Positions 19,966-31,139 of a stretch of 64,000 bases of DNA are shown piece after piece. The stretch is from positions 266,766,288 to 266,830,287 of the forward strand of contig CM077673.1 of the NCBI GenBank assembly GCA_039707655.1, in the 5' to 3' direction. The notes beneath the pieces are model-generated. The model did no database searches, was not told the DNA's origin, and saw only the letters and a program-made list of their open reading frames with translations. The translations under genes were made by a program, and so were the position numbers. The DNA comes from Elymus sibiricus (Eukaryota; Streptophyta; Magnoliopsida; Poales; Poaceae). Positions within the stretch are counted from its first letter, which is position 1; each line of letters starts with the position of its first letter.

Positions 19966-21114
19966 ATGTACCAGTTTGTCGATGACACTCTATACAGAAA
20001 AAGACCCAACGGCGTGAAATTGAAGTGCATTTACCGGGAGGATGGACTAGGGCTGTTGGCGGAGATTCACGGAGGTGTATGCGGCTCGCACATTGGATCT
20101 AGAGCCCTTGCCGGAAAAGCCTTCCGGCAGGGTTTCTATTGGCCCACTGCCCTCCACGATGCAACTGAACTGGTCACAAAGTGCGAAGCCTGTCAGTTCC
20201 ACTCCAAGAACATCCATCAACTAGCGCAAGCTCTCCAGACGATCCCTTTATCCTGGCCCTTCTCGGTCTGGGGGCTCGATATTTTGGTCCCCTTCCCCCG
20301 CGCTGTCGGGGGCTTTGAGTTCTTGTTCGTGGCAACCGACAATTTCACAAAGTGGCCTGAGGTGGAACCGGTGAGGAAGGTGACCGCGCAAGCAGCTATC
20401 AAGTTCATGAAAGGGCTGTTGTGTCATTTTGGAATACCCAACAGAGTGATCACCGATAACGGCACCCAGTTCACAAGTCGCGCCTTCATGCAATACATCC
20501 AAAGCCTTGGAAGCAAGGTCTCCTTCGCCACTGTTGCCCATCCAAGGAGCAATGGGCAAGTCGAGAGGATGAATGCTGAAGTGCTGCGAGGACTCAAGAC
20601 AAGAACTTTCGATAGGCTGCGAAGGAGCGGCAATCGCTGGATAGATGAGCTGCCGGTGGTTCTTTGGTCCCTCAGAACGACACTGAATCGAGCTACCGGC
20701 CAGACTCCCTTCTCCCTGGTTTACGGGGTGGAAGCAGTGCTCCCCACGGGACTCATATACGGGTCACCTTGAGTACTTGCCTACGATGAAGTAGAGCAAG
20801 AGCAGCTGCGGCATGAAGATGCCACGCTCCTCGAGGAAGATCGTCTTCGAGCTGTTGTGCGTGCTGCATACTACCAGCAAGCCCTGTGCCGCTATCATAG
20901 CCGCAGGCTACATGCCTGGAGCCTTGAGGAAAGCGACCTTGTCCTTAGGCGTGTTCAGTCCGCCAAGGGTACCAACAAGTTGACGCCGAAGTGGGAAGGC
21001 CCTTACCGGGTAGCACGAGTCACCAGACCTGGCGCAGTCCGTCTGGAGACCGGAGATGGCACCAAGGTGCTTAACTCATGGAACATTGAGCATCTTCGTA
21101 AGTTCTACCCGTAA
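19966..21114 (+). pseudogene. Element B integrase with one in-frame stop
   Basis: Order of motifs is typical of Gypsy integrase. The N-terminal zinc-binding HHCC domain is seen as IHGGVCGSHIGSR...TKCEACQFH; the catalytic core has WGLDILVPF, ITDNGTQFTSR and RSNGQVERMN, giving the three acidic residues D, D and E. The C-terminal part (LTPKWEGPYRVARV ... NIEHLRKFYP) is the usual end of the polyprotein. A TGA at 20770-20772 after GLIYGSP splits an otherwise continuous frame. The enzyme would join element cDNA to host DNA in the nucleus. Of all B domains this one is best preserved. Confidence 0.87.
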
Positions 21115-21254
21115 GGCGCGGCTGCCGGGCGCAGCCCCTGGTAGCCACCTTTTGTACAAGCCTTGCCGAAGTTGCATGTAACCCTTTGTACAAAGCCAGG
21201 CACAGACCATGAGCGACAATAATAAAGCTAGGCATTTCATCATATCATAGCATC
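21115..21254 (+). other. B sequence after pol; left target site of C
   Basis: Non-coding; contains AATAATAAAG near 21218 and ends in the 5-bp duplication GCATC (21250-21254) that recurs at 38350-38354. Confidence 0.7.
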
Positions 21255-22890
21255 TGATGTCTACTATGCAACCTTCTTCTTGTAGACTCGTGTTGGGCCT
21301 CCAAGCGCAGAGTTTTGTAGGACAGTAGCAAATTTCCCTCAAGTGGATGACCTAAGGTTTATCAATCCGTGGGAGGCGTAGGATGAAGATGGTCTCTCTC
21401 AACCAACCCTGCAACCAAATAACAAAGAGTCTCTTGTGTCCCCAACACACCCAATACAATGGTAAATTGTATAGGTGCACTTGTTCGGCAAAGAGATGGT
21501 GATACAAGTGTAATATGGATGGTAGATATAGGTTTTTGTAATCTAAAAACATAAAAACAGCAAGGTAACTAATGATAAAAGTGAGCACAAACGGTATTGC
21601 AATGCTTGAAAACAAGGCCTAGGGTTCATACTTTCAAAAGTGCAAGTTCTCTCAACAATACTGACATAGTTGAATCATATGTAAATCCCTCACGTGCGAC
21701 AAAGAGTTCACTCCAAAGTCACAAATAGCGGAGAACAAACGAAGAAATTATTGTAGGGTACGAAACCACCTCAAAGTTATCTTTTCCAATCAATCGTATG
21801 AGCTATCCCTATAAGTGTCACGAACAGCCCTGGAGTTTGTACTAAAATAACACCTTAAGATACACATCAACCAAAACCCTAATGTCACCTAGATACTCCA
21901 ATGTCACCACGAGTACCCATGGGCTTGATTATACGATATGCATCACACAATTTCAGATTCATCATGTTCAATCCAACACAAAGAACTTCAAAGAGTGCCC
22001 CAAAGTTTCTACCGGAGAGTCAAGACGAAAACGTGTGCCAACCCCTATGCATAGATTCCCAAGGTCACGGAACCCGCAAGTTGATCACCAAAACATACAT
22101 CAAGTGGATCAATAGAACATCCCATTGTCACCACGGACATCCCATCGCAAGACATACATCAAGTGTTCTCAAATCCTTTAAAGACTCAATCCGATAAGAA
22201 AACTTCAAAGGGAAAACTCAATTCATCACAAGAAGATAGAGAGGGGAAAACTCCATATGATTCATCTATATTAATAAAGCTCGTGGTACATCAAGATCGT
22301 GTCATCTCAAGAACACGAGAGAGAGAGATCAAACACATAGCTACTGCTACATACCCTCAGCCCCGAGGGTGAATTACTCCCTCCTCATCATGGAGACCGC
22401 CGGGATGATGAAGATGGCCTCCGGTGATGGTTTCCCCCTCCGGCAGGGTGCCGGAACGGGCTCCCGAATGGTTTTTCGTACCTACAGAGGCTTGCGGCGG
22501 CGGAACTCCCGATCTCGGTTTCTTTCTGGGGGTTTCTCGATTTATAGGAGTACTTGGCGTTGGAATCACGTCAGGGGGGGTGCTCGAGGGGCCCACAAGC
22601 CAGGGGGCGCGCCCTAGGGGGGGTACGCCCCCTAGGCTTGTGGCTGCCTCGGGACTCCTCTCCGGTATCTTTTTGCTCCAGTATTTGTTATATTTTCCAA
22701 AAATATTCTCCGTAAATTTTCAGCCCATTCCGAGAACTTTTATTTCTGCACAAAAACACCACCATGGTAGCTCTGCTGAAAACAGCGTCAGTCCGGGTTA
22801 GTTCTAATCAAATCATACCAAAATCATATAGAATTATTGTAAACATGGCATGAATACTTCATAAATTATAGATACGTTGGAGACGTATCA
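21255..22890 (-). repeat. Element C 3' LTR
   Basis: Plus-strand ends TGATGTCTACTATGC and GGAGACGTATCA. A 1,636-bp copy nearly identical to the split LTR 27077-28443 plus 38082-38349. A minus-strand TATAAAT lies at 22540-22546. Confidence 0.9.
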
Positions 22891-22910
22891 GCATCCCCAA
22901 GCTTAATTCC
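22891..22910 (-). other. Polypurine tract of element C
   Basis: Minus strand GGAATTAAGCTTGGGGATGC directly abuts the LTR start TGATACGTC. Sets the orientation of C. Confidence 0.75.
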
Positions 22911-24559
22911 TGCAGGTCCTCGAGTAGGTAAATGATAAAAGAAATAATTTATGAAGTGTGAATGCTAGAAAGTGCACAAGTTTGATCAATGATAATTCCA
23001 ATCACTTTTTCTAGCATCAATATAAACCATAAACAGTAGCTCATCTCATAAAACTTCTCATGATCAAGTAACAAGCTATTCACATGTTAAAGTATAGACC
23101 AGAAAGTTTCTTGAAAACTAACAAACCATATTCCTAGTCATCGAACAATTGCAATTCATCTTATTTTCAGGAAAGGTCTATGTAAGAGCTTTGATTTAGC
23201 AAATTCCACATACTCGACTATCATATAGTCTTCCATGATTGTTGACACTCAAAGCATATTTTTAGAACAAATAGCATCCATCGAACACAGAGAAAGATAG
23301 GGGCTTAATGTTTCGCCTCCCAACTTATTTATCATATAGATAATTGTCAACAATAATAATTCATGATCAAATATATTTGTGTGGATATATATGTCTAGAT
23401 CATTCCCCAACACATGACGCTTGCCAAGAGAAAAAGGTGAAATATAGGAAGTGGTGAATATCACCATGACTCTTGCATAAAGGTAAGTACTAGAAAGTAA
23501 AAGATAGGCCCTTCGCAGAGGGAAGCATTGATTTGCAAAGGTGCCAGAGCTCGAGCTTTTAAAACAGAGATGAATAATAATTTTGAGCGGTATGATTTCA
23601 TTGTCAACATAACAACCGAGAGATCTCGGTATCTTCCATGCTAGATACATTATAGGCGGTTCCCAAATAGAATGGTAAAGTTTTTACTCCCCCTCCACCA
23701 ATCAATCACACTCCACGGCGAGCCGAATCCACGGGTACCGTCCATACAAACAACAATCTTGGGGGAGTTTTGTTTCATTATATTTTGATTTGATTTTTGA
23801 GCATGGAACTGGGCATCCCGAATACTAGCCACTTTCTCGTGAATGATAGTGAATCAACACATATCGTGAAAATAACCCACCTAGCATGGAAGATACTGAC
23901 AGCCCCTAGTCACTATATGAGCGATTCGGGCATACAAAACAGAATATTATTTGAAGGTTTAGAGTTTGGCACATGCAAATTTACTTGGAACGACATGTAA
24001 ATACCGCATATAGGTAGGTATGGTGGACTCATATGGAACAACTTTGGGTTTAAGGGTGTTTGGATGCACAAGTAGTATTTCTACTTGGTGCGGAAGTTTT
24101 GGCTAGTATGAGGTGGAAGCAAGCACCACATGTTGGAGGATCCATAACAATATAACTTCTATACAAATATACCCAAACATAACTCATTAAGTTGTCTTCC
24201 TTGTCCAATTTTAACTAATTTGCTCGAGTTTGAAAATAATTAATGAGATCACAATCATAGAAGATGTCCAAGATAGTATATTTATATGTGGAATCTCTCT
24301 TCCTTCAATATTCTTTCATGAATTGTTCAAGTGACCAATGCGGTGTTTGCTAACTTTCAATAAATTTTACCACCTATATTTATTATGTGTGAAGTCATTA
24401 CTCCCCATGGGATAAGTATATGAAGCATATTTAATTTCGGATTTATGATATTAAATTCATTCAACCATTTACTCATAGGATATAAGTGAAGCACGAGAGT
24501 GAATGACAAACTACTCCAAAAAGATATAAGTGAAGATCAATGAGTAGCCAACAACTAAA

Positions 24560-26100
24560 TAACTATGTGAAGACTCTCTCATCTAAGAATTTCAGATCTT
24601 AAGTATTTTATTAAACAGCAAGCAAAAGAAAAATATCACTCCAAGAATAGCACGCATCATGTGAACGAATAAAAATTTAGGCTCAACATAGGCTGACCAA
24701 TAATTGTTGATGAAGAGAGGTGGGATGCGTAGCATCCCAAAGATTAGATGCTTGAGACTTCTTGAAATATTTACTTGGGGTGCCTTGGGCATCCCCAAGC
24801 TTGAGTTTTTGTATCTCGTTCAATCCTCTCATATCATGGTTTCACCTATTCTCAAAAACATCTTCCACACAAAACTTGAAAAGAACTCGTGAGATAGGTT
24901 AGTACACATAAGAACAAATCAACACTTCATGTACTGCCAAGACATGTTGCACAATAATTTTCAAACATCATTTACTGTTTACTATCGTTTCCACAATTTA
25001 TATCTACCAATATAGGCTATGAAAACCATAGGATAAGTAGATAACAAAACTATGACAGCAATCTGTCCAAACAGAACAGTCTGTAGCAATCTATAAAACC
25101 AGTATACTTATGTAACTCAAACAACTATGAAAATTTAGGACATGCTATAAAATTTATATGACAATACTGTGTAAAAATTTCAGAAACTTTCCACGTTCCA
25201 GTAAAATATGAAAATTCAAACACTGCAGCCAAAGTTTCTGTTTTTACACTGCACTCATCAAAACATGCAATGCAAGCGTCCTAAGGCAATTCTTGGAACT
25301 TTTTATTGAAAAACAAGATTATAAATGACACCTAACAGAGAACAAGAAAATAAAATGACGCTCCAAGCAAAACTCATATCATGTGACGAATAAAAATATA
25401 GCTCTAAGTAAGATATACCGATGATGTTGAAGATGAAAGAGGGGATGCCTTCCGGGGCATCCCCAAGCTTAGGCGCTTGAGTCTTCCTTGTATATTACCT
25501 TGGGGGTTCCTTGGGCATCCCCAATCTTAGGTTCTTGTCACTCCTTATTCTCCTCATATCGGTGTCTCACCCAAAACTTGAAAACTTCAATCACATAAAA
25601 CTTAACGGAACTTCGTGAGAAGGGTTAGTGTAATAAAGATAAATCATTCACTTAGGTACTGTCAAGACAAGATTCATAATTGTTCCCACATTATACCTAC
25701 TGTATTCTATCATTCCCATAATTTATACCACTAAATATAAGCTATGGAAACACTAAAACAAGCAAACTATGCATGCAAAACAGAATCTGTCAAAAACAGA
25801 ACAGTCTGTGAAGATCTGTAGTGTAACCATACTTCCATGTCTCAAAAGATTCTGACAAATTAGGAAAACCTGAAGAATTTGTATATCAAGACTGTGTAAA
25901 AATTTCAGATCATTATCACGCTCCAGTAAAAAATTAAAATTCCTGGACTGGAGTCAAAAGTTTCTATTTTGGTTCAGCATCAATTCTACTCATCTTGTGA
26001 GTCATCCCAAAGGCTTTACTTGGCACTTTATTGAAATAAAAGTCATAAAACATGATTACTACAGTAGATTAATCATGTGAACACACAAAAAAAGAAAGTA
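24560..26100. repeat. Two diverged tandem copies (~770 bp each) in C
   Basis: Landmark pairs: CGAATAAAAAT at 24667 and 25388, CAGAACAGTCTGT at 25071 and 25798, CTGTGTAAAAATTTCAG at 25169 and 25893. The offset is about 720-730 bp. A and E carry only one copy, so the duplication is specific to C or its subfamily. Confidence 0.6.
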
Positions 26101-26108
26101 AAAGTGTT

Positions 26109-26129
26109 GGGTTGCCTCCCAACAAGCGC
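26109..26129 (-). promoter_or_regulatory. Conserved GGGTTGCCTCCCAACAAGCG block (C copy)
   Basis: Lies 40-60 bp beyond the ORF end, followed by GCCTTTTTAGCTAGGCAT. The equivalent is at 11856, 52650 and 61531. Confidence 0.45.
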
Positions 26130-26165
26130 TTTTCTTTAATGCCTTTTTAGCTAGGCATGATGATT

Positions 26166-26951
26166 TCAATGATGCTCACAAAAAGATAAGAATTGAAACA
26201 CAAAGAGAGCATCATGAATCTCATGACAAGCACATTTAAGTCTAACCCACTTCCTATGCATAGGGATTTTGTGAGCAAACAATTTATGGGAGCAAGAATC
26301 AACTAGCATAGGAAGGCAAAACAAGCATAACTTCAAAACTTTCAACACATAGAGAGGAAACTTGATATTATTGCAATTCCTACAAGCATATGTTCCTCCC
26401 TCAAAATAATTTTCAGTAGCATCATGAAGGAATTTCACAATATAACCAGCACATAAAGCATTCTTTTCATGATCTACAAGCATAGAAATTTTATCACTCA
26501 CCACATAAGCAAATTTATTCTCATCAATAGTAGTGGGAGCAAACTCAGCAAAATAACTATCATGTGAAGCATGATCCAATTGAAAATTAAAATCATGATG
26601 ATAAGTTTCATGGTTATCATTATTTTTTATAGCATACATGTCATCACAATAATCATCATAAATAGGAGGCATGCTTTCATCATAATAAATTTGCTCATCA
26701 AAACATGGGGGACTAAACATATCTTCTTCATCAAACATAGCATCCCCAAGCTTGTAGCTTTGCATATCATTAGCATCATGAATATTCAAGGAATTCATAC
26801 TAAAAACATTGCAATCATGCTCATCATACAAAGATTTAGTACCAAACATTTTAATAACTTCTTCTTCTAACACTTGAGCACAATTTTCCTTTCCATCATT
26901 TTCACGAAAGACATTAAAAAGATGAAGCATATGAGAAAACCTCAATTCCAT
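26166..26951 (-). CDS. Conserved ORF of unknown function in Athila-type element C
   Basis: An uninterrupted minus-strand ORF of 261 codons. The N-terminal half is acidic and Tyr/Met/Asn-rich (MNSLNIHDANDMQSYKLGDA, then FDEQIYYDESMPPIYDDYCD). The C-terminal third is basic-hydrophobic with a CxxC (YACRNCNNIKFPLYVLKVLK) and then LPMLVDSCSHKLFAHKIP. It has a homologue in element F (60650-61515) with the same blocks in the same order, although F carries a stop and a frameshift. F has an extra N-terminal segment (MDPHPLANLFKRP...) lacking here, so C may start late. It sits where gag would be, just inside the primer site. It has no match to gag, protease, RT or integrase motifs that I can see. Two short hydrophobic stretches do not amount to clear membrane segments. 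Confidence 0.7.
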   Translation of the reverse strand: MELRFSHMLHLFNVFRENDGKENCAQVLEEEVIKMFGTKSLYDEHDCNVFSMNSLNIHDANDMQSYKLGDAMFDEEDMFSPPCFDEQIYYDESMPPIYDDYCDDMYAIKNNDNHETYHHDFNFQLDHASHDSYFAEFAPTTIDENKFAYVVSDKISMLVDHEKNALCAGYIVKFLHDATENYFEGGTYACRNCNNIKFPLYVLKVLKLCLFCLPMLVDSCSHKLFAHKIPMHRKWVRLKCACHEIHDALFVFQFLSFCEHH

Positions 26952-27046
26952 TTTTTTTGTAGTTTTATTTTATAGACCAAACTAGTGAAAAACAAGAAAC
27001 TAAAAGATTTAATTGCAAGATCTAAAGATATACCTTCAAGCACTCA
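26952..27046 (-). other. Leader between C primer site and ORF
   Basis: AT-rich, about 95 bp; no motif recognised. The equivalent leader in F (60393-60649) is longer, so part may be deleted here. Confidence 0.4.
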
Positions 27047-27066
27047 CCTCCCCGGCAACGGCGCCA
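27047..27066 (-). other. Primer binding site of element C
   Basis: Minus strand TGGCGCCGTTGCCGGGGAGG, ten bases after the 5' LTR end. Identical in E and F. This sequence in Athila-lineage elements is usually ascribed to a tRNA-Asp primer (family knowledge). Confidence 0.8.
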
Positions 27067-27076
27067 GAAAAGAGCT

Positions 27077-28443
27077 TGATGTCTACTACGCAACCTTCTT
27101 CTTGTAGACTCGTGTTGGGCCTCCAAGCGCAGAGTTTTGTAGGACAGTAGCAAATTTCCCTCAAGTGGATGACCTAAGGTTTATCAATCCGTGGGAGGCG
27201 TAGGATGAAGATGGTCTCTCTCAAACAACCCTGCAACCAAAGAACAAAGAGTCTCTTGTGTCCCCAACACACCCAATACAATGGTAAATTGTATAGGTGC
27301 ACTAGTTCGGCATAGAGATGGTGATACAAGTGTAATATGGCTGGTAGATATAGGTTTTTGTAATCTGAAAATATAAAAACAGCAAGGTAACTAATGATAA
27401 AAGTGAGCACAAACGGTATTGCAATGCTTGAAAACAAGGCCTAGGGTTCATACTTTCACTAGTGCAAGTTCTCTCAACAATACTGACATAGTTGAATCAT
27501 ATGTAAATCCCTCACGTGCGACAAAGAGTTCACTCCAAAGTCACAAATAGCGGAGAACAAACGAAGAAATTATTGTAGGGTATGAAACCACCTCAAAGTT
27601 ATCTTTTCCGATCAATCGTATGAGCTATCCCTATAAGTGTCACGAACAGCCCTAGAGTTCGTACTAAAATAACACCTTAAGATACACATCAACCAAAACC
27701 CTAATGTCACCTAGATACTCCAATGTCACCATGAGTACCCATGGGCTTGATTATATGATATGCATCACACAATTTCAGATTCATCATGTTCAATCCAACA
27801 CAAAGAACTTCAAAGACTGCCCCAAAGTTTCTACCGGAGAGTCAAGACGAAAACGTGTGCCAACCCCTATGCATAGATTCCCAAGGTCACGGAACCCGCA
27901 AGTTGATCACCAAAACATACATCAAGTGGATCAATAGAACATCCCATTGTCACCACGGACATCCCATCGCAAGACATGCATTAAGTGTTCTCAAATCCTT
28001 TAAAGACTCAATCCGATAAGAAAACTTCAAAGGGAAAACTCAATTCATCACAAGAAGATAGAGAGGGGAAAACTCCATATGATTCATCTATATTAATAAA
28101 GCTCGTGGTACATCAAGATCGTGTCATCTCAAGAACACGAGAGAGAGAGATGAAACACATAGCTACTGGTACATACCCTCAGCCCCGAGGGTGAACTACT
28201 CCCTCCTCGTCATGGAGACCGCCGGGATGATGAAGATGGCCTCCGGTGATGGTTTCCCCCTCCGACAGGGTGCCGGAACGGGCTCCCGATTGATTTTTCG
28301 TGGCTACTGAGGCTTGCGGCGGTGGAACTCCCGATCTCGGTTTCTTTCTGGGGGTTTCTCAATTTATAGGAGTAGTTGGCGTTGGAATCACGTCAGGGGG
28401 TGCTCGAGGGGCCCACAAGCCAGGGGGCGCGCCCTAGGGGGGG
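27077..28443 (-). repeat. Element C 5' LTR, first part (rest at 38082-38349)
   Basis: Plus-strand start TGATGTCTACTACGC. Interrupted by N within a G-run that follows GGGCGCGCCCTA; the 5-bp duplication is GGGGG (28439-28443 and 38077-38081). A minus-strand TATAAAT is at 28362-28368, so the insertion of N lies upstream of the TATA box of the 5' LTR and separates it from the distal U3. Confidence 0.88.
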
Positions 28444-29366
28444 TGTCGGCATTCTGGGAACGGGGGTACCCAGACCTGCCTGCCTGCGGCCCAAGGCATG
28501 GCCCACCTCACCAGCCAAGCACAACCCGACGCAGCCCCACTCAAGACAAGGCCCTCGCGAGGACCCTAGGCTCGCGAGGAGGAGCAGCATCAAGACCGGC
28601 AAGGGATGGGCCTCCCCAGGCCCCCTCCGGAGCAGCGGAGATCTCTATGCAGGACCCGGCCTCAGGAGTCAAGGGTGACGCAAGGGCGGACAAGCGGGCG
28701 CCAGCGCGCCAGGCGGTGCAGTTTCCCCTTTGGTGCAAAGGGGGCAAGGACGTACGCTGGTTCCCAAAGCGCCTCCCAAAGGTTTCCATTCCGGTGCAAC
28801 AAGACCACAACCACGAGCCCCGCAGGACGGATGTCATCGCCGAGCCCACCTCTGCATCATCGACAGCTACTTTGCAGGCGAAGACCGCCTTTGGACAGGG
28901 CGGGGATGTACTCCTGTCCCCCTTCAAATTTGGCCGTTGTGGGGTCCCTTCCCGCCATTGCGATAAGGGAAGAGGACCCGGGCCACCGCTATATATAGAG
29001 GATAGGCTGCACCGTAGAGGGGATCCGATCCGAAAACCACTCAATCCAGCCATCCATCCGGCCCTCCACCAAGCCGGCAGAGGGTCAAGAACACCTCAGG
29101 AGCGCCCTCGCGAGGCTCCTCAACCTTGTACTAGTTCATCCACCATACCTCCACGAGAGGCAATCCACCAAAGCAGGAGTAGGGTATTACGCTTCGCAGC
29201 GGCCCGAACCTGGGTAAACCACTGTGTTCGTCTTCTTCCTCGTCATCGTGCGAGTTCATCGTCTTAGCCATCGAGTAGTGAGCTAGGTAGGGTGAGGCTG
29301 CAGGGGATCTTCGCACACGCCCCTGTGTTCGAACCTTGAGGGTTTTGCGGAGCCCGAAATCCGACA
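28444..29366 (+). repeat. Element N 5' LTR
   Basis: Ends TGTCGGCATTCTGGGAACGG and CCCGAAATCCGACA. TATA box TATATATA at 28990-28997 (37700-37707 in the other LTR). Confidence 0.92.
28990..28997 (+). promoter_or_regulatory. TATA box in N 5' LTR
   Basis: TATATATA within CACCGCTATATATAGAGG, preserved in both LTRs. Confidence 0.6.
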
Positions 29367-29368
29367 TT

Positions 29369-29387
29369 TGGCGCACCAGGTAGGGGG
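29369..29387 (+). other. Primer binding site of element N
   Basis: TGGCGCACCAGGTAGGGGG, two bases after the LTR end; equivalent to the site at 12982 in B. Confidence 0.7.
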
Positions 29388-29437
29388 CGTGTCAAAGTCT
29401 TCTCCAAGCTTCGCTCTTCCCACGCTTCACCGCTCCG

Positions 29438-30196
29438 ATGGCCAGCGCCCAGCAAGCTTCCCCCGGCCGCAGCGGGTCAGCTTCCGTCGATCCCACCGCT
29501 GCCGCCGGAGGCCCGCGTCCCAGCGGCATGGTGCTGGGCGGTCAGTACCAAGCCACCAGCATCGCCTCCACCGTCGCCGCCTCTCGCACCGCCCAAGCAC
29601 ATGGCGGACGGGTGGCGCCCTCAGGACCGGCGTCGCACCGCACCTACGTGGGGGACCTCGACGCGCACGACGCGCTTCTGCTGGCAAGCGAGATGCTCCG
29701 CCACCGCCCGACGCACGGGGGCTTCGACGCATGGGCCGATCACATTGCAGAGCTGGTCACCGTCGCGCTGAGGGCCGTGGCTCCTCACTCTTCTTCAAGG
29801 CCGCAGGCATCAGGCGCCGGGGGCTCGTCCGCCGCACCCGTCCCCCAGCCCGCCGGCGGCGTGCCCCCTCCGGCACTGGGCGAGCCCGAGCGGGGCCCGC
29901 CGCACACCGTGCTCCTTCTCCTTCGATTCCCGGTGACCGGTTTCGGGGCGCAGCCCGGCCGCGACGACCGAGCGCACGGAGGAAGCAACGGGGCACCCCA
30001 CACGCGCGCGAACACGCGCCCCCATGAACCGGTGGACCTTCAACAGCCGGGATTGACCAGGCGGGAGCGTGCCATCCTGCGCTGTGGCGCAGGCGTCCGG
30101 ACAAACAAGCAACAACGGCGAAGACGCACCAGATCGCCAAGGAGGCAATCCACACCAGGAGACGCGCAGCCCACCCAACGGCGGTGGCAGAGGTAA
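29438..30196 (+). CDS. Putative gag-like N-terminal ORF of element N
   Basis: First ATG after the primer site; 252 codons. The early part is Ala/Ser-rich (MASAQQASPGRSGSASVDPT) with one more ordered segment (DAHDALLLASEMLRHRPTHG, FDAWADHIAELVTVALRA); the later part is Pro/Arg-rich and low complexity. The position fits gag of a Tat-type element, but the capsid core seen in B at 14058 and the Cys/His knuckle are absent. A different frame continues to 30416 (YVEPYVPCYFIPPDGGVG), so the ORF is probably frameshifted near 30180. I treat it as a gag remnant; an unrelated leader ORF is possible. Confidence 0.45.
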   Translation: MASAQQASPGRSGSASVDPTAAAGGPRPSGMVLGGQYQATSIASTVAASRTAQAHGGRVAPSGPASHRTYVGDLDAHDALLLASEMLRHRPTHGGFDAWADHIAELVTVALRAVAPHSSSRPQASGAGGSSAAPVPQPAGGVPPPALGEPERGPPHTVLLLLRFPVTGFGAQPGRDDRAHGGSNGAPHTRANTRPHEPVDLQQPGLTRRERAILRCGAGVRTNKQQRRRRTRSPRRQSTPGDAQPTQRRWQR

Positions 30197-31139
30197 GCAA
30201 CTTCGCTCTGAGACCCGTCGCAGGAGGTTCTGCGAGCGGCGCGCACGGGGCGGCGCTCCGCCGCTGCCAGGAGGGGCCGTCCCCGGCGCCCTGCCGGACG
30301 GCTCAGGAGGAGAACCGAGCCCTTATGTGGAGCCCTATGTACCATGCTACTTCATACCGCCTGACGGTGGGGTGGGTCAGGCGCCTCCCGCAGGCGCCGG
30401 CACTTCCCAAGAGTAAGGAACACCCATGGCGTCCTCCCCGAGCCGGGCCTGGGGGCTTCCGCTGACGGAGCACTAGGCCTGGACGACGCGAGCAGGAGAA
30501 AGCGAGAGGGCGCCCCCGGACCCGCGGGGCGCGGCGCAAGCCGGCGCCCTCGCGAGCAAGCAACACCGAACTGAGCCCCAGGGCTTCAGGAGTGATGGCC
30601 TGGGGGGAGCAGCAAGACACGAACAACGCGGGCCACCCGCGGCAACTGAAGCATCGGCGCAGCCTCGGGAGGCTGGGCCTCACGAGGCCCTCAAGACAAT
30701 GTCCGGCTGACACCCGGATGCTTCACGAGGAGGCTTCATCGACAAAACACCTTTATGGCTGCGCCGGATGCATTGTGCTCATGTTTGGGCCGCGGGAGCG
30801 CAATCCTGCGGCCGCGTGGGGAACAATGCATTCGGGTTTGGGTCATAAGGGCGCGCAACCGAGCAGAAATGGACGGGATGGTTCTTGACGGAGTTGGGAG
30901 CCACCAGGCCATGCGCCTGGGGGCTTGCCCAACTATCTACGGCCGTGACACTCTCACGTAATAATGAGCGGGCTGTATACGCCCGGAGCCCCCCAAGGAC
31001 GCGGAGGGGTTCCTTCCCACACAACGTGGAAGCCACAGCTCCGCGCTGTCGGACAATTCAACACTATCCTCCAATGGCTATGCCCATGCAACGTGGATGC
31101 CCTACGCTCAGCGATGGGGGAAGACAAAGATTAGCCTAG
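30197..31139 (+). other. GC-rich non-coding interior of element N
   Basis: No domain is recognisable; several CCTGGGGGCTT-like segments (for example near 30445 and 30915) resemble polypurine/LTR-edge sequence of this lineage. Junction with T is placed at about 31140 by a change in composition. Confidence 0.45.

Larger units (their letters stand above)
22911..26165 (-). other. Element C long non-coding 3' region with internal duplication
   Basis: No credible ORF over 3.2 kb. It has blocks shared with A and E: GCATATAGGTAGGTATGGTGG near 24006, GGATGCACAAGTAGTATTTC near 24063, and GATATAAGTGAAG near 24480-24530. The portion at about 24560-25345 is repeated in diverged form at about 25350-26100: each half has ATCATGTGA(A)CGAATAAAAAT, one or two GCATCCCCAAGCTT motifs, AAAACTTGAAAA, CAGAACAGTCTGT, ACTGTGTAAAAATTTCAGA and CCAGTAAAA(A/T)ATGAAAATTC-type blocks. 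Confidence 0.6.

Noticed and set aside
21352..21615. 87-codon minus-strand ORF repeated at 27174-27437
   Set aside because: Occurs in both LTRs of C simply because the LTRs are copies; hydrophobic, short and with no supported start.
27047..27066. tRNA-like TGGCGCCGTTGCCGGGGAGG
   Set aside because: It is a primer binding site next to an LTR, not a tRNA gene; no cloverleaf around it.
29368..30027. 219-codon Arg/Pro-rich plus-strand ORF in N
   Set aside because: Overlaps the first-ATG ORF at 29438 in another frame and is low-complexity; taken as a shadow.
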